Origin: an uncultured Collinsella sp.
GTDB lineage: Bacteria; Actinomycetota; Coriobacteriia; Coriobacteriales; Coriobacteriaceae
Assembly (NCBI GenBank): GCA_958415625.1
Contig: CATYZI010000005.1
Location: forward strand, 1 to 64,000
Direction of reading: 5' to 3'
DNA: 64,000 bases
Position 1 is the stretch's first letter; the number at the start of each line of letters is the position of its first letter. Below are positions 24,603 to 32,486 of the stretch, in pieces. Under the pieces are notes generated by a model. The model saw only the letters and a program-made list of their open reading frames with translations, was not told where the DNA came from and did no database searches. A program made the translations under genes and the position numbers.

Positions 24603-27602
24603 CTATTTCTTAAGAAGGTACGAATAGTTGTCGCGCACGGCCCTAATGGTCAGGCGGACGGCCTCGGGAAGGCCGGTGTTGACGGCATCGACCGAGACGG
24701 TGCGGACCGTGCCGGCGACGCGGACCTTAAAGTGATCCTCGTCCACGGCCAGGAAGCCCTCGTTCTCGGAGTTCTCCATGTCCTGCTCGCTCCAGAACAG
24801 GGTGAGCTTGTCCTTGTAGGGACGACCCTCCTGGTAGGGGCAGAACACGGCGCAGTTGCCGCACTCGTTGCACATGCCGTCGACATGGACGACCTGGTGC
24901 TTGTCCAGACCCGGAACCTTAATTGCCACGTTGGCGCGGTTGGGGCATACGTCGCAGCAGACCTCGCACACCGAGCCGCAGCCTAGGCAGCGGGTCTTGG
25001 TGCAATTGCGCTTGTCGCGGCACAGCGACCCCTTGCGCTCGTAGCAGGCGTCCTCGCGACCGGCCTGAGCATTCTGGTCGGCGTACTTGTTAAAGTCCAC
25101 GCCAGCGATGGCACGGGCGACCTCGGCGGCGTCGGCGATAGCCTCGACCACGGTGGCCGGACCGCGACGGCAGTCACCGGCAGCCCAGACGCCCTCGACG
25201 CCGGTGGAGGTGGCGGCAAGGCGGCCGCGACGGTCGTGCTCGACGCCCGCGGCATCGTACAGGCTGGCATCGATGCCCTCGCCCACGGCGCAGATCACCG
25301 TGGTGGCGGGAAGCTCGACGGTCTCGCCCGTGGCGACAGGGCTGCGACGGCCGCTTGCATCCGGCTCGCCAAGCTCCATAACATCGCAGGTCAGCACGGC
25401 GCCGTTGAGCGCCTTGGGCGCCAGCAGCTCGCAGAACTCAACGCCGTCAGCAAGAGCAAGATCGAGCTCTTCCTCGTCGGCGGGCATTTGCTTCTTGGTG
25501 CGGCGATACACCAGGCGCACGTTCTTCACGCCAGCCAGGCGCTTGGCCACGCGGGCCGCGTCCATAGCGGTATTGCCGGCGCCGATGACCACGACATCCT
25601 CGCCCAGCTCGAGTTTCTCGCCCTTCTTGGCGGCCTCGAGGAACTCCAGTACGTCGAGCTCGGCGCCCTCGCCCAGGCCCGCAGAGCCGGGCATCCAGGC
25701 ACCGGTGGCCACGACCACGTCGGTAAAGCCCTGGGCCTTGAGCTCGTCAATGGACTCCACGCGAGCGTTAAGCTGAACCTTGGCGCCAAAGGCCAGGCAG
25801 AGCTCGGCGTCGTGCGAGATATCGTCGCTCGCGATACGGAACTCGGGGATCACGTGACGGACCACACCGCCGAGCGAATCGCGGGCCTCGAAGATAGTGA
25901 CGGGCACGCCGGCACGCGTCAGGAAGAACGCCGTCGCCAGGCCGGCAGGGCCGCCGCCGATAACGGCAACGTTGCGCTCACCGTCGCTGGCGATGGCCTG
26001 GGCGCGCAGCTTGGGCAGCACGGCGGTCATGGCCTCGCGGGCGGCCTTGAGCTTGCTGGCGCGAATCTGGGCGCCCTCGGGCTCGTAGAATGCACGCTCG
26101 CAGGCACGGCCGCAGGGATGCGGGCAGATGGTACCGGTAATGAACGGCAGGGCGTTGCGCTCGATGATGATGTTGAGCGCGTCCTCGTAGCGGCCCTCGT
26201 CAACAGCCGCCAGATAGGCAGGGATATCCTGCTGGATGGGGCAGCTCGTACGGCACGGCGTGGTAAAGCAGTCGGAAAGCGGGCTCTTGCCAGCGACCTT
26301 GCGGTCGGGCAGCGGACGCAGCGGCTTCTTGTAGAGCGGGTTGGTGAGTGAGTCGGTCTGGATCGCGGTCACGGCCTCGAGAGAGACGCCCGCGAACGGC
26401 TTGCCGTCCAGATCGCCAAACTCGCCGGCCATCTGGCTAAAGCGCTCGTAGCCACCGGGCTTGAGCACGTCGGTCGCCAGGGTAACGGGCCAAATACCGG
26501 CATCATACAGGGCGCGGATGTTGTAGACCGTGGCACCACCGGAGTAGCTGATGCGCAGCTTGCCGTCAAACTGCTCGGTAATGCGGCGGGCGGCCTCGAT
26601 GGTCAGTGAGAACAGCGAACGGCCGGACATGTACATCTCGGTGGAAGGCAGCTCGTTCCTCGTCACGTCGACGGGGAACGTGTTGGTCAGCTTGACGCCA
26701 AACTCCAGGCCGCGCTCGGCGCACAGGGCAATCAGGCGCTCGAACATGGGCACGGCGTCGGCCCACTGCAGGTCCTCGCGGAAGTGCGTATCATCAAAGA
26801 CGATGTAGTCAAAGCCCAGCTCGTTCAGGCGCTGACGGGCAAACTCATAGCCCAGCAGCGTGGGGTTGCACTTGATGTAGGTGTTGAGGCCCTTCTCGGT
26901 GATGAGGTAGGTCGCGATGCGCTCGATCTCGGCGGGCGGGCAGCCATGCAGCGTGGACTCGGTGATGGAGTTGGACACGCGCGCCGGAATGGACTCGACA
27001 AACGCGGCGTCGACATGCTCAAACTTGTCCAGGTTGGCGAGTGCCCAGGCACGGCACTCGTTCCAGACGTCGGAGCCGCTGGCATCCTTCATGCCCTCGA
27101 TGTAGGCGTCGACCTTGGGGCTCTTAATGCCCTCCAGGTCATAGCCCACCGACATGTTGAAGACAAAGCCGTCCGGGCTGCCCAGACCGTACTCGCGAGC
27201 GATCAGGTGGCAGGCAAACCATGCCTTCACGTACTCGGCAAAGGCCTGCGGAACCTCGAGCTCGGTCGACCATTCGCAGTTGTAGCACTCGTCCTGAGCC
27301 ACGATGCAGGGCTTGTTGACGCACTTGGAGAGCTCCTCGCCGTCCATAACCTGGACGGTCTTGAGCTCAAAGAAGCGAGAACCGGCCACATAAGAGGCCA
27401 CGATGTTCTGGGCCAGCTGCGTATTGGGACCGGCAGCCGGGCCAAACGGAGTCTCGATGCGCTCGTCAAAAATGGGAAGCGCACCCTCCTGGTTGGTCGT
27501 GACCATCTTACGCACGCCAAAGATGGCGTCCTGGGTCTTGTGCTCCTCGATGATCCAGTTCATCAGCTGCGAAAACGGGATCGGCCTCATGATGTCGCTC
27601 AT
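24603..27602 (-). CDS. ygfK: YgfK, multi-domain flavin/iron-sulfur oxidoreductase
   Basis: 999 aa. Order: N-terminal dihydroorotate-dehydrogenase-like barrel (to ~400); GltD-type Cys motif near 450 (CRTSCPIQQDIP, then CPHPCGRACE); FAD site IGGGPAG near 546; NAD(P) site VIGAGNTAMDAA near 667; C-terminal cluster cysteines 860-925 (CLGCGSVCEVCCDVCP, CNECGNCAVFCP). Long annotated as a putative selenate reductase subunit, but it is one of the genes needed for anaerobic urate breakdown and probably moves electrons between NAD(P)H and the purine-ring enzymes. Start 27602 has GAGGAG; the longer frame upstream is Arg-rich junk. Confidence 0.9.
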   Translation of the reverse strand: MSDIMRPIPFSQLMNWIIEEHKTQDAIFGVRKMVTTNQEGALPIFDERIETPFGPAAGPNTQLAQNIVASYVAGSRFFELKTVQVMDGEELSKCVNKPCIVAQDECYNCEWSTELEVPQAFAEYVKAWFACHLIAREYGLGSPDGFVFNMSVGYDLEGIKSPKVDAYIEGMKDASGSDVWNECRAWALANLDKFEHVDAAFVESIPARVSNSITESTLHGCPPAEIERIATYLITEKGLNTYIKCNPTLLGYEFARQRLNELGFDYIVFDDTHFREDLQWADAVPMFERLIALCAERGLEFGVKLTNTFPVDVTRNELPSTEMYMSGRSLFSLTIEAARRITEQFDGKLRISYSGGATVYNIRALYDAGIWPVTLATDVLKPGGYERFSQMAGEFGDLDGKPFAGVSLEAVTAIQTDSLTNPLYKKPLRPLPDRKVAGKSPLSDCFTTPCRTSCPIQQDIPAYLAAVDEGRYEDALNIIIERNALPFITGTICPHPCGRACERAFYEPEGAQIRASKLKAAREAMTAVLPKLRAQAIASDGERNVAVIGGGPAGLATAFFLTRAGVPVTIFEARDSLGGVVRHVIPEFRIASDDISHDAELCLAFGAKVQLNARVESIDELKAQGFTDVVVATGAWMPGSAGLGEGAELDVLEFLEAAKKGEKLELGEDVVVIGAGNTAMDAARVAKRLAGVKNVRLVYRRTKKQMPADEEELDLALADGVEFCELLAPKALNGAVLTCDVMELGEPDASGRRSPVATGETVELPATTVICAVGEGIDASLYDAAGVEHDRRGRLAATSTGVEGVWAAGDCRRGPATVVEAIADAAEVARAIAGVDFNKYADQNAQAGREDACYERKGSLCRDKRNCTKTRCLGCGSVCEVCCDVCPNRANVAIKVPGLDKHQVVHVDGMCNECGNCAVFCPYQEGRPYKDKLTLFWSEQDMENSENEGFLAVDEDHFKVRVAGTVRTVSVDAVNTGLPEAVRLTIRAVRDNYSYLLKK

Positions 27603-27700
27603 AGTGAGCTCCTCTCTGTAACGCCCGGCGAGACCGCGCGGCGGGCGCAAATACGGTGTAGCGCTAGCACAGCGCCGGCGACCCCGCGGAGGCCGCCTAT

Positions 27701-27736
27701 GCGCGCGTCGGATGCGGCGAAACATCCGACGCGCGC
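27701..27736. repeat. Perfect 14-bp hairpin between ssnA and ygfK
   Basis: Arms 27701-27714 (GCGCGCGTCGGATG) and 27723-27736, with an 8-base loop. It lies in a 150-base spacer inside the operon, 17 bases past the ssnA stop. No T run, so more likely an RNA stability or processing element than a full terminator. Confidence 0.7.
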
Positions 27737-27752
27737 GAATCTCCAATTGGAA

Positions 27753-29108
27753 TTAATACACGCGATCGTTGAGCGTGCTCCAGAGCTTCTTGGACTCGGC
27801 CATGGTCCACGCGTTGATCTTGTCCTCATCAATGCCAACGAACTCGCGATCCTTGTACAGGACGCGGCCGTTGATGATGGTGGTGCGGCAGTTTTTGCCC
27901 ATCATGCCAAAGAGCATGTGGCCGTCGATATTCTCCTCGCTCAGCGGCGTAAAGGGCTTATAGTCCATGACGATGACATCGGCGGCAGCGCCGGCCTCGA
28001 GCACGCCGAGCTTGCGATCGAAGTACTTGCTCGCCATCTTGGCGTTGTTCTCGAACAGCATGGTCATGGCCTCGCACCAGCCCACGTTGGGCATGGCGGC
28101 GTTGTGGCGCTGAATGATCAGGAAGACCTTAAGGCTCTCGAGCATATCGTGGGTGTAGGCGTCGGTGCCCATGCACACGGGGATACCGCGGCGGAAGAAC
28201 TCGAGCACGGGGGCGCAGCCCACGGCGTTGCCCATATTGGATTCGGGGTTGTTGACGAGCCAGGTACCGGACTCCTTGACGATATCCATCTCGGCAGGCG
28301 TCACGTGGATGCAGTGGCCGAGCATGGTGTCGGGACCCAGCAGATTGTGCTGCAGCAGGCGCTCGACGGGGCTGATGCCACCGCGGTTGAGGCGGGAGTC
28401 CCACACGTCATTCATGCCCTCGCACACATGGATGTGGAAGCCGGTCAGGCCGTTGTTGGCCTCGGCCATCTTATCCATGGTCTCGTCCGACAGCGTAAAG
28501 GTGGCATGTCCGCCAAACATGGCGGCGATCATGTGGTTGTCGTTATCGCGACGCTCCTTGGCGGCCCACTGGGCAAACTCGGCGTTCTCGGCAATGGCCT
28601 GGTCGCATTTTTCCTGGCCGCGGCGGTCGGAGACCTCGTAGCACAGGCACGAACGCATGCCCAGCTCCTGAGCTGCATCCTTAATGGTAAAGAGGCTTCC
28701 CGGGATTTCGCAGAAGCTCGCATGATGATCGAAGATCGTGGTGACGCCATCGCGGATGGAGTCAAGAATCGTGGCATAGGCGCTGGCCTTGGTGCCGTCG
28801 AGCGTCAGGTTGTCGTCGATCTTCCACCACTGCTGCTCAAGATTCTCCAGGAAGTTGGTGGGGTTGCAGCCCTTAATGGCAAGGCCGCGGGCCAGACCCG
28901 AGTAGATGTGGGTGTGGCAATTGATGAGTCCGGGCATGATGAGGTTGCCCTGGGCATCGACGTACTCGGCATCCGGGTACTTGGCCTTGAGCTCGCACTC
29001 GGGGCCCACTTCGACGATCGTATCTCCGTCAATGGCGACCGCACCGTTTGGAATGAACGGGGTCTGAGCGTTGCGGGTAAAGACGGAACCGTTAGCGACC
29101 AGAAGCAT
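27753..29108 (-). CDS. ssnA: SsnA family aminohydrolase
   Basis: 451 aa amidohydrolase of the guanine-deaminase/ATZ-TRZ branch. Metal ligands H65 and H67 (NCHTH), then FDHHAS, FHIHVCEG, HCIHVTP and MGTDAYTHD supply the remaining His and Asp. It probably deaminates or hydrolyses a purine-ring intermediate in the anaerobic urate pathway; the precise substrate is not known. ATG 29108 follows AAGGGAGC; another start six codons up is possible but less well placed. It lies between the permease and ygfK on the same strand. Confidence 0.88.
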   Translation of the reverse strand: MLLVANGSVFTRNAQTPFIPNGAVAIDGDTIVEVGPECELKAKYPDAEYVDAQGNLIMPGLINCHTHIYSGLARGLAIKGCNPTNFLENLEQQWWKIDDNLTLDGTKASAYATILDSIRDGVTTIFDHHASFCEIPGSLFTIKDAAQELGMRSCLCYEVSDRRGQEKCDQAIAENAEFAQWAAKERRDNDNHMIAAMFGGHATFTLSDETMDKMAEANNGLTGFHIHVCEGMNDVWDSRLNRGGISPVERLLQHNLLGPDTMLGHCIHVTPAEMDIVKESGTWLVNNPESNMGNAVGCAPVLEFFRRGIPVCMGTDAYTHDMLESLKVFLIIQRHNAAMPNVGWCEAMTMLFENNAKMASKYFDRKLGVLEAGAAADVIVMDYKPFTPLSEENIDGHMLFGMMGKNCRTTIINGRVLYKDREFVGIDEDKINAWTMAESKKLWSTLNDRVY

Positions 29109-29214
29109 AAATGCTCCCTTCAACATCAGGGGCGGGGTTTGACACCTCTGACATGGCGGAAGTGCGAAGCGCCGGCCTACACCGGAAACGGGCCCTCTCC
29201 CGTCAACGCTTCAC

Positions 29215-29287
29215 CAAAGGGACAAACCCTTTGAAGTGCGGCTTGGCGCCGCATGACGTCGGCGGACGAGGCGATGCGCCCGCCGAC
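29215..29287. repeat. Three small hairpins in the permease-ssnA spacer
   Basis: CAAAGGG/CCCTTTG (29215-29233), GTGCGGC/GCCGCAT (29237-29253) and GTCGGCGG/CCGCCGAC (29258-29287) follow one another in the 196-base gap. Probably partial terminators or stabilisers that set permease and enzyme message levels apart. Confidence 0.5.
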
Positions 29288-29304
29288 GAATAGCACCGAA
29301 TTGG

Positions 29305-30699
29305 TTACTTCTTGCTCTCGGGCAAGACCAGATCCACGGCAGCGTCCTTAGCAGCATCGATGTGCTGAGCCACGACCGGCGTCTGCGGAAGGATCAGGTT
29401 AAGGACAATGGCCATGATGGCGGTGGGGGTCACGGCATTGGAGCCGATGACGGTGGACACCCAGGCGGGCATACCCTCGCCGGCAAGGCAACCGCTGGCC
29501 ATCCAGATACCCAGGCCAAAGACGACGGAGGTGCCGACGATGGTGGTAGTGCGCTGCGTGAGGCCCTCGCGGGTGAACATGCGCACGCCGTTCATGGTGA
29601 TGGTGCCAAAGACGCCGACGGTCGCGCCGCCGATAACGGGCTGCGGGATAGCGGAAAGGACGGCAGAGAGCTGCGGGAACAGACCGGCGATGGCAAAGAC
29701 GGCCGCGATGATCACAAAGACCCACTTGTTGACGACCTTGTTGGAGCAGATGATGCCCACGTTCTGGCCAAGGGCGCTGGTGGGAAGACCGCCCAGCAGG
29801 CCGCCGACCATAGAGGTGAGGCCCTGGGACACGATAGCGCCGGAGAGCTCGCGCTCGGTGGGCATACGGTCGATGGAGCCCAGGCAGGCGGCGGAGACGT
29901 CACCGATAACCTGGATGGCAACCATGGGGAACACAACAGCGAGGGTAATGCAGACTTCGGGATCAAACTCGAGCGCGTAGGGCATGAGCTTGGGAAGGGC
30001 GAAGACCTGAGCGGTGGCGACGCTGGAGAAGTCGATCATGCCAAAGGGGATCGAAACGATCATGCCAACGATCATGCCAAAGAACACGGATCCCAGCTTG
30101 AGCGTGCCCTTGCCAAAGTTGGCGAGCGCAAAGACCACGGCGAAGGTGATAAGAGCGACGCACCAGGCCTGCGGAGTGCCCCACAGCGGCGTACCCATAC
30201 CGCCGGCCATATACTTGACGGCCGTGGGATACAGCGAAACGCCGATGGAGAAGATGACCGTACCGGTCACGACGGGCGGGAACAGCCACTTGATCTTGCT
30301 GTAGGCCAGACCAAAGAGGACCGCGACGGCGCCGCCGACGATCTCGCCGCCCAGCAGCGCACCAAAGCTAAAGCCCGAGGCACCCATGGCCTGCAGAGCC
30401 GGCAGGAACGCGAACGAAACGCCCATGACGATGGGCAGGCCGCCGCCGATGCGACGGAAGGGAGCGAAGGCCTGAAGGGCCGTATCGATCGCCGAAAGAA
30501 TGAGCGCGACCTGGATGATGTCGGTGCTCTGCTGGCTATTAAAGCCGTAGACGCCGGCCATGATGACCGCCGGGGTAATGATGCCGGCAAACGATGCCAG
30601 TACGTGCTGAAGGGCACACGGGATCATTTCCTTAACGGGAGGCATGCCTTCGCGAGTGAACAGGGCTTCAGTGCCGTTCGTAACCGTCTCCTGGGTCAT
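29305..30699 (-). CDS. NCS2 family purine (xanthine/urate) permease
   Basis: 464 aa, about 12-14 hydrophobic segments, of the nucleobase:cation symporter-2 family. Typical landmarks: the N-terminal LQHVLASFAGIITPAVIMAG and, past the middle, GGLPTSALGQNVGI, in the region of the substrate-binding NxG motif. Related E. coli UacT (YgfU) imports urate and sits in the same kind of cluster. The open frame reaches 30786, but ATG 30699 begins the conserved part and has GGTGG close by. First gene of the right purine operon, divergent from the second YheO-type regulator. Urate versus xanthine preference cannot be read from sequence. Confidence 0.87.
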   Translation of the reverse strand: MTQETVTNGTEALFTREGMPPVKEMIPCALQHVLASFAGIITPAVIMAGVYGFNSQQSTDIIQVALILSAIDTALQAFAPFRRIGGGLPIVMGVSFAFLPALQAMGASGFSFGALLGGEIVGGAVAVLFGLAYSKIKWLFPPVVTGTVIFSIGVSLYPTAVKYMAGGMGTPLWGTPQAWCVALITFAVVFALANFGKGTLKLGSVFFGMIVGMIVSIPFGMIDFSSVATAQVFALPKLMPYALEFDPEVCITLAVVFPMVAIQVIGDVSAACLGSIDRMPTERELSGAIVSQGLTSMVGGLLGGLPTSALGQNVGIICSNKVVNKWVFVIIAAVFAIAGLFPQLSAVLSAIPQPVIGGATVGVFGTITMNGVRMFTREGLTQRTTTIVGTSVVFGLGIWMASGCLAGEGMPAWVSTVIGSNAVTPTAIMAIVLNLILPQTPVVAQHIDAAKDAAVDLVLPESKK

Positions 30700-30786
30700 T
30701 TGACCACCAATCCTCGAAGTAGTTGTTTTCGCATCTAACGCTCTATTGTGACGCAGTGCGGGGTTGAGGTTGTGCCTTCGTTGCAT

Positions 30787-30815
30787 ATCGTATTAAAGAT
30801 GATTCTCATTCTCAA
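30787..30815 (-). promoter_or_regulatory. Candidate sigma70 promoter of the purine permease operon, with Fur-like box
   Basis: Leftward TTGAGA (30815-30810), 17-base spacer, TACGAT (30792-30787), 88 bases before the permease ATG. The spacer reads ATGAGAATCAT, so the element resembles a Fur/DtxR-type site as well. The rest of the 350-base divergent region shows no gene and no AACAAA-N3-TTTGTT palindrome. Confidence 0.45.
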
Positions 30816-31051
30816 TAATAATTTTTTGTTATCAGACTATTCTTGAGCTGAGACAATGCATTTCCGCAGGTCAAGAAAGTGTCTGTTCAAAATAACATCT
30901 AGCTTTTCTTTTGGTCGACCGTTTACCGCCAAATACCTACCGCTCATCTGTATTACGCAATGTACCTGCGAATATGTGAGTCAATAGACACCGTGTTACC
31001 ATGAGAAAAAATTGTTATGAACATTTCCGATTTCACCCAAAGGAGTTGCCC

Positions 31052-31708
31052 GTGAACGAGACCGTACGCCGCTTTTTGCCGATGGTCGATTTCCTGGAGC
31101 AGATACTCGGTAAGAACAGCGAAATCGTGCTGCACGATTTCTCGGATCCCGACCACGCCATCGTCGATATTCGCAACGGCATCGTGAGCGGCCGTAAGAT
31201 CGGCGGTCCTGCCACCGATCTGGCGCTCAAGATCATGCACGACCCCAAGTATCGCGACCTGCCGTTTATTACGGGCTACGAGGGCCGCGGCGCCGGAGGC
31301 AAGACGCTGGAGTCCGCGACGTTCTTTATCCGCGAGGATGACGAGATCGTCGGTATGCTCTGCGTCAACACCGACCTCTCGACCGTACGCTCCATCAACG
31401 CCATGGCGCAGCAGCTCATGGCGTGCTTCGACGCAGCGCCGACGCGCACGGAGCCCGCCCCTATCGAGGTCGAAAGCCTTTCGGAGTCCACCCAGGAGCT
31501 CATCGACCGCAGCATTGCCGAGTTGCTGAGCGCGCGCGGGCTGGATGTAGCGTCGCTTGGTCAGAGCGACCGCGTGGACGTCATTCGCCACCTCAACGGC
31601 AACGGGGTGTTCATGCTCAAGGGCGCCGTGGCCTGCGCTGCCACCGCGTTGGGCATCTCGGAGCCCAGTGTGTACCGCTACCTGCAAAAAGTCCGCAAGG
31701 AGGGCTAA
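31052..31708 (+). CDS. YheO/DauR-type PAS-HTH transcriptional regulator (right arm)
   Basis: 218 aa paralogue of the regulator at 7542. YheO-like PAS domain (SEIVLHDFSDPDHAI, then IVGMLCVNTDLS) followed by a C-terminal HTH_22 (ACAATALGISEPSVYRYLQKV). GTG 31052 with AAAGGAG six bases upstream is the likely start; the frame extends 17 codons further but with no site. It is divergent from the purine permease, so it probably controls the right operon. The shared YheO fold and the mirror-image placement in both arms suggest duplication of a regulator/promoter unit. Confidence 0.8.
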   Translation: MNETVRRFLPMVDFLEQILGKNSEIVLHDFSDPDHAIVDIRNGIVSGRKIGGPATDLALKIMHDPKYRDLPFITGYEGRGAGGKTLESATFFIREDDEIVGMLCVNTDLSTVRSINAMAQQLMACFDAAPTRTEPAPIEVESLSESTQELIDRSIAELLSARGLDVASLGQSDRVDVIRHLNGNGVFMLKGAVACAATALGISEPSVYRYLQKVRKEG

Positions 31709-31752
31709 CGAGCAAAATGGAGCGCGGCTCCACAAGCGATTCGTCACTTGAC

Positions 31753-31791
31753 AAAAGACCCTGCAGCTCGCACGCGCTGCAGGGTCTTTTT
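31753..31791. terminator. Bidirectional terminator between regulator and ridA
   Basis: AAAAGACCCTGCAGC, 8-base loop, GCTGCAGGGTCTTTTT: A run on one side, T run on the other, between convergent genes. Confidence 0.9.
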
Positions 31792-31820
31792 GCATGTCAT
31801 GTTTAGTTGTTGCCAACGCC

Positions 31821-32198
31821 TTAGAGAGCGGCGACGGCTTCGATCTCGACCAGACCGCCGGCCGGAAGGGCGGCAACCTGGAAAGCGCTGCGCGCGGGGA
31901 ACGGGGCCTCGAACTTGGAGGCGTAAATCTCGTTCACGGCAGCGAAGTCGGCGATGTCGGCCAGGTAGACCGTGGTCTTGACGACATCGGCAAAGGTGGC
32001 GCCGGCAGCGGTCAGCAGGGCCTCGACGTTAGCAAGGGACTGCTTAGCCTGGGCCTCGACGCCCTCGGGCATCTTGCCGGTTGCGGGGTCGATGCCTAGC
32101 TGGCCGGACAGGAACACCATGTTGCCGGTCTGGATGCCGGGGGAATACGGGCCGATGGCTGCGGGTGCATTATCGGAAGACACGACGGTCTTGCTCAT
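31821..32198 (-). CDS. ridA: RidA family 2-iminobutanoate/2-iminopropanoate deaminase
   Basis: 125 aa, full family length. Conserved GPYSPGI near residue 16, and PARSAFQVAALPAGGLVEIE near the end, including the Arg that binds the substrate carboxylate. It hydrolyses reactive enamine/imine intermediates such as 2-aminoacrylate. That is the species released by YgeX acting on diaminopropionate, so its place next to the purine genes is sensible. AAGGAG precedes ATG 32198. It is transcribed leftward, converging on the regulator across a terminator. Confidence 0.92.
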   Translation of the reverse strand: MSKTVVSSDNAPAAIGPYSPGIQTGNMVFLSGQLGIDPATGKMPEGVEAQAKQSLANVEALLTAAGATFADVVKTTVYLADIADFAAVNEIYASKFEAPFPARSAFQVAALPAGGLVEIEAVAAL

Positions 32199-32486
32199 GT
32201 TTATCTCCTTACGATCAGTTGAAAGAGCGTGAGCGCGGCGTTCACACCGGGAGGCACAGTTCGGTCTGAACGCCGCGCTTGATTGGGATAGTACTCAAGG
32301 CTTCCGCGCGATGCAAGATTATTATCACGTTGCGAGAATATTTTATCGCCCAACGGCGTCTGTCGGCCGCTGAACGGCACGACCGGCGACCTGCCTGAAG
32401 ACTTTGTCCTGCTTAGGCTGCGGGCATCGTCCGCCGCAACAGCACCACTATACTTTTGAATATCTGAGCATTTTGAAAGGCAGGAT

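Noticed and set aside
21506..24613. 1035-codon plus-strand open frame opposite xdhD and the ferredoxin
   Set aside because: Antisense of two well-matched genes; it has no motifs of its own.
30700..31051. Purine riboswitch in the permease leader
   Set aside because: I could not find the three-helix core or conserved loop bases of a purine aptamer; the leader is only about 80 bases.
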